From: Asterias rubens | Lineage: Eukaryota; Echinodermata; Asteroidea; Forcipulatida; Asteriidae | Assembly (NCBI RefSeq): GCF_902459465.1 | Contig: NC_047064.1 | Location: forward strand, 10,318,476 to 10,382,475 | DNA: 64,000 bases | Reading direction: 5' to 3' | Shown here: one piece after another, positions 41,867 to 52,700 of the stretch | Numbering within the stretch: the stretch's first letter is position 1 | Layout of the letters: each line of letters begins with the position of its first letter | Notes under the pieces: generated by a model | What the model was told of the DNA's origin: nothing | The model's input: only the letters and a program-made list of their open reading frames with translations | The model's database searches: none | Position numbers and translations under genes: made by a program

Positions 41867-41876
41867 CTTATTTATG
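41867..41876 (-). promoter_or_regulatory. TATA-like box of metallothionein gene
   Basis: CATAAATAAG on the minus strand, about 125-135 bp upstream of the ATG, with both metal-response cores beyond it. Spacing implies a 5' UTR of roughly 100 nt. Confidence 0.5.
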
Positions 41877-41893
41877 AACCACACGTACACCAC

Positions 41894-41900
41894 GTGCGCA
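41894..41900 (-). promoter_or_regulatory. Metal response element core (TGCGCAC)
   Basis: It matches the MTF-1 core TGCRCNC on the minus strand, about 20 bp upstream of the TATA-like box. An overlapping CACGTG E-box lies at 41891-41896. Confidence 0.5.
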
Positions 41901-41960
41901 TCATCATAATGCAATGCGGGCTACTAGGAAAGCAGACAACCAGCCACGCCCCCTCAACAC

Positions 41961-41967
41961 TGCACCC
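41961..41967 (+). promoter_or_regulatory. Metal response element core (TGCACCC)
   Basis: A second TGCRCNC match, on the plus strand, about 65 bp further upstream. A GC-rich CCACGCCCCC stretch lies between the two, as is common in metallothionein promoters. Confidence 0.45.
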
Positions 41968-42615
41968 CGCACTTGGCCTGTGGTAGAAGGGGTCTGACTT
42001 TTTTGTTTTATCTGTCAATTTGGTCCTGAACATCACATAATTACTAACAAAACAGATAAACTAACCTGTAGAAGTTTGAGATCGATCGGCCATCTCGAGT
42101 TTGCTTCTAGTATTCAAGTGCTGTAACATGTTGTGACGCTGACTGTTATAGTAATACCTGCACGTGTTACGCATAATTCTTGTAAAATTTTTAAATGATC
42201 TGGTAAATGTGCATAAAAATGACACTCGCTACACGCAGGAGCAACTTGCAAAATTCTTAATTTAAAACCTTTTTAAAAATGAGTAGGTTTTGTTTGAGAA
42301 TAGAGCTTTCCAATCTGATAGTTTTTGAACATCACAAATAAAGAATAGGAATTCCAACTAATTTTCAAGCTCACTTAAGTTTATTAACACACAATACAAG
42401 AATATTAAGTACACCTTCTATAATAAGTATACACACAATTTACAGAGTATTTACATATGCATAAAATAAAAGGCCAGGCCGCAGAGAAATGAGGTCAAGT
42501 TTAAAATAAATCTAAATCTGGAATGCTACGCAAGGGTCCAATTTAAAAAAATACCGCTCGAGGAATTTCTTTGCTTAGCAAAAGTTGAGTTGATATATAA
42601 CTTGCTATTCACTTT

Positions 42616-42900
42616 AAAGGGTCTGCTTCTTTTTGTAGGACACAAAACACAACGCCACAGATTAAACGTATATACTCACAGAGTTTGAAGATAATGATGG
42701 CAGAAAGCTTCCCTTCCTAAGTCACAAACATAATTTTCATCTCAGTGCGACACAAATTATTTAAGCATGTAAAATGTGTTTTCGTGACATTGCTTTACTT
42801 ATTTCTCAAAAACTACAGCACCTCAGCAAGTAATATTTTAAGGTAAGCTTTCTACTATCCTTATTTCAAACGGTGTAAGTTTAACACTGTTTTTTTTTCC
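42616..42900. mobile_element. Family C MITE
   Basis: TTAA then AGGGTCTGCTTCTTTTTGTAGG, GAAGATAATGATGGCAG, TCTCAGTGCGACACAAATT and the mirrored ACTCATTTCTCAAAAACTAC-like segment. The right end is diverged. Confidence 0.6.
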
Positions 42901-43424
42901 TTTAACGTTCCAACTGTGGTACAATGTCTGGGTTGTGGAAAGATTTGTTAACCACCTTTGATATTACTTTAGTTTTGTCTAATTAAACACTTGAGCCACT
43001 AAGCTTGCCCTTTTATTTTAATTCATAATACATGTAAATCAATTCACAAAAAATACTTCATCTGGAATAATCCATAATCATGAATTATGCATTTTTTAAA
43101 TGAATAATATATATACATGCATATACTACATACCATGACTTTTGCATGTGTCAATGTTAACTCAAAAGTCCTGAAACAATGCATATTATTTACAACTAAC
43201 CATAAAACAGTTGTCTAATCCCTACTGTTTCTAAAAACTAAATGGAATTGAGGAAAATTGATTTACAGTTATTAATGGGTGTTCAGACTTCTATCAAAAC
43301 AATGATTTGGTATTGTGACATTTGATATCAAGGTGAAGCATTCCTTTATCTTTTGTCCATTACTTTCTTCTTCTAACTACAGTCTGCCTTTCTTTTTTCA
43401 CCTGACTGCTTCTCTTACATTAGA

Positions 43425-43682
43425 GTATTACATACAAAGTGTGGACCTCAGAACAAAAGAAGTGCAGTAGTGGACTTGTAACACTATGCGGACATACACA
43501 TGTCCACATGTGATTTTTTTTTTTTACACAGTGTTGAACAATAGGATTTGAGTATTAACATTACAAACAAGGTGTGGACCTAAGAACAAAGAAGTGCACA
43601 GAATGTTGGGACTTGCAAGACTCTGTGGACATAAATATGTCAACTTTTTATTTTTCAGTGTTGAACAATAGGATTTTCCAAC
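43425..43682. repeat. Two-copy tandem duplication of about 130 bp
   Basis: Both units contain ACATACAAAGTGTGGACCT / ACAAACAAGGTGTGGACCT, AAGAAGTGCA, GGACTTG, TGTGGACATA-like text and GTGTTGAACAATAGGATTT. They differ by small indels. Confidence 0.75.
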
Positions 43683-46008
43683 AGGACAAAGGGATATCAA
43701 CACAGAAACTGCAACACAGATAGTGGTGTGTGTGAGTAAGTATATACATTCAAACAACACCAATACAACAAAAGAGGACAATAGAGTACACAGTTTGAAA
43801 CTGTGTACAAAACCAATGGGAGCTTTTGCAAAAAAAAGGATAAACAAGAGAGGGACAATAGGAGGTCCACAGTTGCAAGCGTATACAAGCTTGTGTAGAT
43901 GCTGTCATTTAGCATTTTGAAAAAGACTCTGCAAGTGCATGTGGCCATGAACAAGTGTTTGCATTTATACCATCCATAGGTCCCTTTCATTAGTGAGTAG
44001 AATTGCAAAAGCTAAATATATTTTATTTGTACCCATATATATATTTCACTTTCTAGTTTTTTAAATATTTATTATTAAGGGATTGTGCACTAGTATTAGT
44101 AATGATTAAAAATATCTTTATTTGGAAACTACCATCCATAATTTGACTTGGTTGAAAGATTGAAACTGACAGATACTTTGCCATTTTTGAGAAAACATCT
44201 TAAAACGAACATTGATTGATATCAAGGTTGAAAGATTGTTAAAAACCATGACAACTGAACATTGTTCCCACAGATATTTTTTCCCCATTTTGGAGAAAAA
44301 ACGAATATCGGTTGATGGTCCTCTTCAACATTTGAATATGGAAAAATAAGCTCAAATAAGTTGGAGACTTTTGATACACTAGAAGGCATCTGACTCGATG
44401 ATTCTTTACCATTGTTTTCAGTAGCGAGAATAATAGAAAAAGACTGTTGAGTGGGATGCCAGCTAGCGTCTTAAAAGTCTCCCACTATCGCTGTTTTCAG
44501 AAAATTACATGACAATGAAAATGGCTGAATCTTTACAAGTGTCGTTTCTTTTCATCCCATTTTATACTCTGATCAATATTGATGCATTTTAAAAAACATT
44601 TTACCAAACCTAAAGTCCATAAGTCCCTGTTAATTTTTTAAAAGATGGCTTGAATGCCCAAGCAGCTATAGCATGTACCAAAAGTGAGCAGCAATTAAGT
44701 ATGAACTAAACCCAATTTGCATGAAGACAGATCCAGGTCAAATCTCAAATGCAATCAGTTTGACGAACCATCCAACAAAACAAACATGGACAACAATTAA
44801 ACTTCAATACATGTTATGCAATATTATAAATGTATCAAACAATTCATGAGAAATGAGCCAAATGTTTCTCCATGGCAGATTTTGTACAAACAAGTAATTC
44901 CTGATTCCAATAAAGTGTGAATGCATTTGTAGGCACTTAATGATGTACATTACATGTACATGTACACACAATTTCAGCATGTAAAGTAGTTGCCTTTTGT
45001 AGGGGAATCAAACATGAACAAATTACGTGTACAAAAAAATTGCACACCATCCGAGCTTTGACCCCAAAGGTCAAAGGGGAAAGGGGTGGGAAAGGAGGGG
45101 AGGTGCGTGCAAGCAACAAAACCATCCTGATTGGTTCCCTAAATTCCTGGAAACCTAAATTCTACGCCTCTTTCTTAATAGCATGAACAATGATAGTACA
45201 CATAAGCAAAGATAAATTTTCTGGAATACATTTTCAGTGACATTCTTCTGAAAGTTAAAATTCATATTTTTTCTATTTTTTCCACTAATGGCTCTAAAAT
45301 TTCTTTGAAAAATAACTTAGATTTTTACAGAAATTATTTTTTAACAAGCACATAAACAATGAAATAATTTTTTTAATTTGTAGCTTCCACAAAACCAATC
45401 ACACACAAATTGATACACATTAATTTAGAACAAATAAATACAATGCAACAATAATTTCAACAAATTCATTCTATTGTTCTATCTCAATGGAAATAATCAA
45501 ACTCAGAACTTTTGTTGTAATTGAGGAATGAACACTTCAGAAATCGCTACAAAAAGTAGAATGAATCATATTTGTTTAGAGTCTTACAAATTTCAATGTC
45601 AAGCAACCTCCGGTAACAGGAAGAATGTGGGATAAACCATGATTCACTTTACCAGGGCCCAATTTCATTGAGCTGCTTAACCATTCAGAGACCACAGCAG
45701 CCACAAACAACTTCTTTGAAATTCCGAAAGAAGCAGCAAACGGCCGTGATTACTATCAACTTTTGCGAGGATCAGAGGAAAGGTATCGGACCAAGTTGAC
45801 ATTTTCCCAATGTTTCCCATGTAAACATAGAATCTAAAACTGTAAAAGAAAGCAGTGTATGTCCGTTTCTTATTAATTTTCCTGACATTTTCCCTGAAAA
45901 TAGCAGAGCAAAAAATCTTGAAGATCAGCATTGTATGGCCATATGGGTTGATTATACAGAAACGAATGGTCTTTAAAGGGATGAAGCACAAAATGAATCC
46001 TGGTACGA

Positions 46009-46425
46009 TATGGAAAGGTTTGCGGTAACACCATGTAATGACTATCTCCAACGGGTTGGAGTGATTCTGAAAAGAACCGTTGGTTTTAGAACCACCCCAA
46101 CTCATTAGAGATAGTCATTACATGGTGTAATGACTATCTCTAATGAGTTGGGGTGGTTCTGAAAAGAACCGTTGGTTTTAGAACCACCCCAACTCATTAG
46201 AGATAGTCATTACATGGTGTAATGACTATCTCTAATGATTTGGGGTGGTTCTGAAAAGAACCTTTGGTTTCAGAACCACCCCAACTCATTAGAGATAGTC
46301 ATTACATGGTGTAATGATTATCTCTAATGAGTTGGGGTGGTTCTGAAAAGAACCTTTGGTTTCAGAACCACCCCAACTCATTAGAGATAGTCATTACATG
46401 GTGTTAGCGCAAACCTTTCCATATT
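46009..46425. mobile_element. Four tandem palindromes inside one inverted repeat
   Basis: The outer arms are ATATGGAAAGGTTTGCGGTAAC and its complement at the right (with one change). Between them is a unit of about 92 bp repeated four times. Each unit reads ACATGGTGTAATGACTATCTC, GAGTTGGGGTGGTTCTG, AAAGAACC and back through the complement, so each is itself a hairpin. Units differ by only a few bases. The single-unit relative is at 23248. Confidence 0.85.
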
Positions 46426-46494
46426 TTCACCGTGCAAAGTTTCAAATCCTACAAATCCTGGTACAAAAACAATTTGCTGACCAGTATATATAAT

Positions 46495-46660
46495 AAAATT
46501 TGAGGCATTGCATGGTGAGGTATTAATATATATTTGGTTTGCGGTAACACCATGAGTGTGTCTACATATACTTGCCAGGTAGATTTTGTTCTTTAGAGAA
46601 CTGTCATGCTATATATTCTACTACTGCAGAGTAGATTTATCGGATTGTTCAGGAGACTTC
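46495..46660 (-). repeat. Family H fragment, minus strand
   Basis: CATTGCATGGTGAGGTATTA, TTTGCGGTAACACCATGAG, CTTGCCAGGTAGATTTTG and CAGGAGACTTCTCAG are the complement of family H in order. Confidence 0.6.
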
Positions 46661-47119
46661 TCAGTTCATGGTTACCAGAATATGGTTACCAGCCAAAACA
46701 GACATGTACCATATCATGTGACTGGTTTCCTGCAAGTGCTGCTTTAGCAGGATTTGTTAAGTTACATTTCTGCTTAGCAGCTCCATGAAATTGGGCGTTA
46801 CATGTAGGTCTCTCTTGCGATTGTTACAGATTGGAAATTTTTGAATCGTCAATGAACTTTATACACATGATTGAAATGAAAATGATCAATGAGAATTCGA
46901 GTAACAGCAATTTCTTATTCATATTTCGCAAAAAAAAAAAAAAACCTGGGCTCAGTATTTTTCACAAAATACAGTATAACTACCATTTTCATGAGGACAG
47001 GTATGTGTGAGTTACTCTCAGTCAAAGGTACTCTCAGTTTCAATTTGTTTTAAAATTGATCACAGGAGTTTCACCATCACCACTTGGTGCTTGGTGACAT
47101 AGACTTCTTGCTATTTTGT

Positions 47120-47610
47120 TAGTGTCATGGCATGAGTGGTCCAGCACATCAAACTCAAGCTCTGGTATTTCTGATCAGCGGAGGGTGGATTCAAGTCACG
47201 GTTTTTACACTTCTGTCCTTGAGCAAGACACTTAACCCATACTGCTTTGTTCTCCGCATGAGACAGAAAGCCGTTGGTCCTATGTGTTGTGCAACGTGTG
47301 AAATAAAAACCAGGGGTCGATTTCACAAAGAGTTAGGAGATAATAAAAACTTAAGGCTAGTCCTTTGATTAGGATGGGTAACTCGTCCTAACTCAAGATA
47401 AGACTAGTCTTAACTCTTTGTGAAAGCCATCCCAGTACACATTGTTAAGTGAAGAGATTCACCCCATTGTTTTCTTGTCTGGTTGGCTGCAGATTGCATC
47501 ACAGCATCTCATTGTGCTATGTAAATAAATGGATCTAATTCAAACACAGCTCCGCATAACTTGAAGACAAAAAAACAATGCAGCGCTTTGAAACACCCTC
47601 GCGTGTGATA
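47120..47610 (+). repeat. tRNA-derived SINE interrupted by a family E repeat
   Basis: Head GTGTCATGGCATGAGTGG and CAAACTCAAGCTCTGGTATTTC, then TTCTGTCCTTGAGCAAGACAC, AAAGCCGTTGGTCC, a family E element (47313-47434), and the SINE 3' half GTGAAGAGATTCACCCCATTG to AAAGCGCTATTTTTAAG. Confidence 0.65.
47313..47434. repeat. Family E foldback inserted in a SINE
   Basis: GGGGTCGATTTCACAAAGAG at the left pairs with CTCTTTGTGAAAGCCATCCC at the right. GGTAACTCGTCCTAACTC lies inside. Confidence 0.7.
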
Positions 47611-47812
47611 AAGCGCTATTTTTAAGAACTGCATATTTCTACCAATATCTATAATATATGACAAATTGTCCATTTCTTTAGAAATCCAGTGCTGTAGAAA
47701 GCCATTAGAGGTAGGAAGTATGTTATTAAGTAACTGGGAAAATTGAACTCACACATAAAGACTTTGTTAAAAAGAAAAATCTGGGAAAAACAAATTGATC
47801 CAAATTAATGTA

Positions 47813-49758
47813 TCAGGAAATAGCGACACTACTCAACATTTTAGCTGTTTTGTCATCGTTTCGGAGAATACTGGCTTTGACGGTTGCGATCGTATCCAGC
47901 TGATCATCAATGCCTTGGTCCAGCTCAGTTAGCTGGGCCTTGAGTGGTTCCAACTCGGCGTCGGTGATGCTGTTTGGAAAATTAAACAAAGAGAAATAGT
48001 AAAACAATAATGAATCAATGGATTCATGGACCTTTGGACGTGTAGATTGGGAAGGTGGGTTGAAACAAGAAGTATACAATCAAATTAACGTTTTATGTGT
48101 GAACAATTTCATTTCAGCAGGTGGTCATGTTTTTGAGATATTGCCAAAACTCTGGAGCGCAAATGTCCACGCAGATAACAAAATCCCTATACGGATACAC
48201 AGTCTGTCTTATATTCAAATTTGTTGGGATAAACAGTGAGGTTTATCAACCTCTACCCTCGCGGATACCCATTTACATGTATACCCTGGGTGAAGAGAAG
48301 CAATTACAGTAAAGCGTCTTGCTCTAGGACACACGTGTCATGACCAGGATTTAATCGCACACTCCAATTACTTAAAGGGAAGGTACACATTTAGTAATTG
48401 TCAAAGACCAGTGTTCTCACTTGGTGTATCCCATAATAAGCATAGAATAACAATCCTGTGAAAATTTGGGCTCAATTGGTCATCGAAGTTGCGAGAAAAT
48501 GATGAAAGAAAAAACAGCCTCGTTGGACGAAATTGTGTTCCTACAGATAGGAATAAAATACTTCAGGCTAGGAGTCTTTTATTATTTTAGTAAGAAATTA
48601 CCTCTTTCTCAAAAACTACGTTACTTCAGAGGGAGTCGTTTCCCACAATGTTTTATACTATCAACAGCTCATTACCAAGTCAGTTTTTAAGTTGATATTT
48701 CCCTTTAACCGTCCGAGTTTGAAATTGATGCTCTTAACCAGTCGGCAATGACACCCTACAATCATCATCATCATCAATTCCACTCGCTTCAGACTATGCA
48801 ACAATGGCACGCCATACATCAAGCTCTCCCTCAACCACCCTGGGCCAAATTTCATTAAGCTGTTAAGCAGAAAACACTGCTTGACAAATTCCGTTGCTAA
48901 GCAAAAATTGAGTTGTAGTACTTACCCCTGCTCCCTTTTAATAGCCAAAGCATGTTCTTGGTTTTCCTTCTTCCACATCTCCAATTCCTTCTGCATACTG
49001 TCCACATCCTCCTGCAGGTAGTCCATGATCTTACCCAAGGGGTTAGCACTGCGAGTCAGCGTCTGGATTGCGCCGGAGAGTTTCTCCACCTCACGTTGTA
49101 CACGCTCACGCTCCTTACGCCGGGCAGCATCCATCACGATGGGTTTGTCCTAAAAAAAATATAGAAATACAAATGACAGGTGAGAGCCAGTTTCAACTTG
49201 AACTAAGAGAAGGTATGTTATACTTGATGCCATGAATGTGGAGCATTGGACGATTCGCGCCAGTAGTATTGTTGTGCGCAATCTTTAAAGATGGCCTTTA
49301 TTTTTATTTAAATTCGTTCAAGCCAACTTCAAGATTTGAAACAAAGTTTGCACGGTAAAGAAAATTGCAGCTTAGCGGAGTTTCAAAAAAGCCCATCTTC
49401 AGAGATGGTACAGATTGAAGTTTTATTTTGAGAAAAATTTTAAATATAGAATTACCCTGGGCAAAATTAAGGTATTAGTTTACAGTATAAGTGTAAGATT
49501 TGAATGCAATGAACTAAATTGATATCAGACTAGACGCATCGAAAGACAAGATGCAGTGATTTTTGGGGGTTTTGGAAAGTCAGGAAGTTACTGTAATGCA
49601 ATGCTTTGAAGAGAAATGCATACGTCCAATGGAAGCCCTTAACTTACATCTTTCTTATTATTCATCTTGTTCCCTTCCAGTTCCTTCTTTGTTTCTAGGA
49701 TTTTCTTGACGAGGCCGCCATGCTCTCCATCATCTTCCAGAGATTCACTGCCAATTGG
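47813..49758 (-). CDS. TRAF3IP1: IFT54 visible exons 7-9: C-terminal coiled coil
   Basis: Exon 49648-49758 encodes HGGLVKKILETKKELEGNK, exon 48926-49149 a heptad-rich stretch from KPIVMDAARRKERERVQREV to the LGKIMDYLQEDV core, and the last exon ITDAELEPLKAQLTELDQ to MLSSVAIS and the stop. These are the most conserved parts of the family and form the IFT20-binding coiled coil. The open frame reported from MMDAARR begins inside this exon. The real exon starts 15 nt earlier at an AG acceptor. Confidence 0.92.
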
Positions 49759-52700
49759 CTGGAAATAAACAAACAGATCAAAATGAAACATTCAATGTCC
49801 TTGTGAATTCCTAAAAGGCGAACACAGTAAAATCACCTCGGCTGAGGTTACGCGATAGCACCTTTTGTAAATCTCTTGGTTCTAAGAAGAACCGGTGGTT
49901 GACAATCTAATCATACACAGGGTTTGCACCTAACTTTCCCGTTTTCCCGTAAGCAAATTTGTGTGCTTACAGTAGCAGAAAAATGTGCGTAAGCATTAAC
50001 GTACATGTATTTCACCATTGTTTCTCAAGAAAGCAGAAATTTCTAGGCGGGCACGCCCGTTCACCATGGATTTGCATTGTTAGGTCACTCGTGTGCTAAC
50101 CATTTACCCTTGCTTACGGTAAACAGCTTTAAGAAATAAAAATTCTGCTGAGGGCTTTCTGTAAGCACAAAACGGCTGCTTCAATGTTTTATGAAATTTG
50201 GCCTAGATGTCATCATCAGGATAAATAAAGGTTGTGCTATTTTGAGAGTCAGCGTTCTTAAGTATTTCACGGTGTAATTTAGGCACTGTCACTTGTTCAT
50301 GCTCACCACATGTTTTTACATTTCAATTTGACTCCCAAAATGGCAGATTAACTGCAACACAGTGAGGGTGACCTACCATTGCATCTTCTTCAACTGCTGG
50401 GGTAGAATCTTCAACCACAAATATATCGTCTTCATCTTCTGAGTTCTGACCGTTGTCTACGATCACATTAGTGTTTTGCTTCCCACTGCCGATTCTAAAT
50501 GAAAAAAAATATTTAAAAAAATTATTCGCTTGAAGGTATTTTTTCATGAAAATTGTGTTGTGTCATGATAAGAACACCCGACTCAAGCTCTGGTGTTTCT
50601 GTTCAGCAGAGTGTGGGTTTGAGTCCCGGTCATGACAACACACACACGTAATGGTCCTGTTTGTTGTGTAATGCATGTAAAAGAACACAGTGCACTTATT
50701 TTGATGGGAAGAGGTTTGCCTCAGTGTTTCACATTGCGCCACAGCACCATGTAAACACCATAACCTGGTGGCATAAAGGAATAGGTCTAATACTTCAAGA
50801 CGTAGTTCCACATAACATTTTGAACATCACGATGTGCTGTTTTGTGTAAATTATCAGCCAGTCTCCATGTTAAACGAATACAAGGTCAAAGGCACATCGG
50901 CAAAAATCTATGAATTCTATAGATGGGCCATTAAGCAACCTTCTTTTGACCTCTAGCTATGGGGGACTTTGAGGCGCTAGGTGGCAGCAGACTTACCAGG
51001 TAAATTTCCATTGTTTACGTAGTTCTGAGCATGCGCACAATACCGAGAACAATGGATTTTACCTGGTAAGTCTGCTGCCACCAAGCCTCTTGAAAGTCTA
51101 CCATTCAAAATGATGACATGTGCTGAAAGGTCTATTGTCAGTTTGCAACCACTGTGGGTGTTGCTTGTATCAGTTCTGTGCCCTTATTGTACACGATTGG
51201 TAGAGCTGACAAAATAGTTACAGTGTTCATGGCCATAGGGTGTCATAGCTGTGTGGTACAGAGCATCGAATTCACGTTCTGGTGGTTAAATGATCAGGAT
51301 GTGGGTACAAATCCGAATGCCGACACTTGTGTCCTTGAGCAAGATACTTTGCTATGGGAATAAATATGTGCTTGGTTGGTTTTACACACTCGGTTTAATA
51401 CCAGTTGCAGTCTGTTTGCGATAATTACCCGAGCCGGAGATGAGGGTTATTATCATTATCCAGACTGCAACTGGTTTTTAACAGAGTGTTTAATACCGGC
51501 CAAGCACATTTTTATTCCCATTCATAAATACCTTTTCGGCCAAAAAACATCAAAAAATTTTGGTCCAAAAGTATTTTAAAAAAATTATAATTGTTTCATG
51601 ATTTCTTTCCACAAAACAACCCTCCAGCTATGAAATGGTAAGGCCCTCTGGTGAAAACTCCTTAAAAGGAGATTGGCGTGCGCGTCGTGCATATCGCGTT
51701 ATGTGGGCCAGGTGTTCCAGCCGTTGCTCTTGACCAATAGGAATGAATAAACTGTCTTATAAGCACAGGTGCAAGCTCGCGTGTCACGCCCATGTTTAAA
51801 CACTTTTTACTGGTGTTATATCATCCGTTTAAACACCCCAACGTGATGCCTTCTCGACCAATCAGAATGGATAAACTGTCTTAGGTATTTATAAAAATTA
51901 GGTTTCTTATGTTAATCCAGGGTTATAAATGGGCGAGGGGGGGGGATGGGGTAAAAAATTGTACATTTTACAACTCGCGAGACGAAAATTATTTGTATGG
52001 TTTGTTTTACTCATCTCTTAAAAAATACAGCACCTCAGCAAGTAATATTTAAAGGGAAACTTTCTACTATCATTATCTTCAAACCATGTCAGATTAATGT
52101 AAATCAGTGGACATTGTGTTTTGTGTTGTACAAAAGGTACCCAAACCCAGATATAATAAAATACAGACAGTCTATTAAAGCATACCTCATTGCAGGATCT
52201 TCAGCAGCATCTTGTTTCTTGACTCTTGGTGGTGCTGGCCGGGCACTACTAGGTCTAGGTAGCTTACGACTGAAATCATAATCATCGTTGTTATTAAAAG
52301 CAGTAATAATATATGGAGGGCACAGTCCTGCTCCAGTCAACTTATCTGTGTTCAACCCAAAACTATTTTAAATTAACCCAGCATTTTAAGGTAATCATTT
52401 GGCTGCCACTTCCCAGGTTGTATCCAAAACTTGGGTCTGCTCCCTGCAGTTATAGGTTGAATGGCTTTTGACTGGTACTCCCGAACAAAGATACTGCCAA
52501 AATAGGGAGACTGCCAACATAGCACATTTGGTTGAGTGCCTGCATTTTAATCTATTTCTCATATTCAATGTTTTGAAGTAAGTAACTCGTCCTAACTAAA
52601 GATAAGACTTAGTCTTAACTCTCTGTGAAATCCACCCCTGTGTCTTAGACCCACCCAAAGTTGTGATTTTTTTTTTATTTCAACAATGACAATAGATGGA

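Larger units (their letters stand above)
45657..46797. repeat. Outer GCTTAA foldback (family D-like) with nested insertions
   Basis: The ends CCCAATTTCATTGAGCTGC and GCAGCTCCATGAAATTGGG pair over 1.1 kb. Inside are the tandem-palindrome element (46009-46425) and a family H fragment (46495-46660), which probably inserted later. Confidence 0.5.
41744..47812. other. Region between metallothionein and IFT54 stop codon
   Basis: No coding exon is supported. From about 42900 to 45640 the DNA is AT-rich and nearly free of the repeats seen elsewhere, so part of it may be a long IFT54 3' UTR (minus strand AATAAA-type signals occur at 43012-43017 and about 42372). It includes a tandem duplication (43425-43682), a foldback cluster (45657-46797) and a SINE (47120-47610). 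Confidence 0.45.

Noticed and set aside
45677..46105. 142-aa minus-strand ORF
   Set aside because: It crosses the border of the tandem-palindrome element and shows no domain or composition typical of coding sequence.
46009..46425. CRISPR-like array
   Set aside because: There are no unique spacers; units are contiguous palindromes, and the genome is animal.
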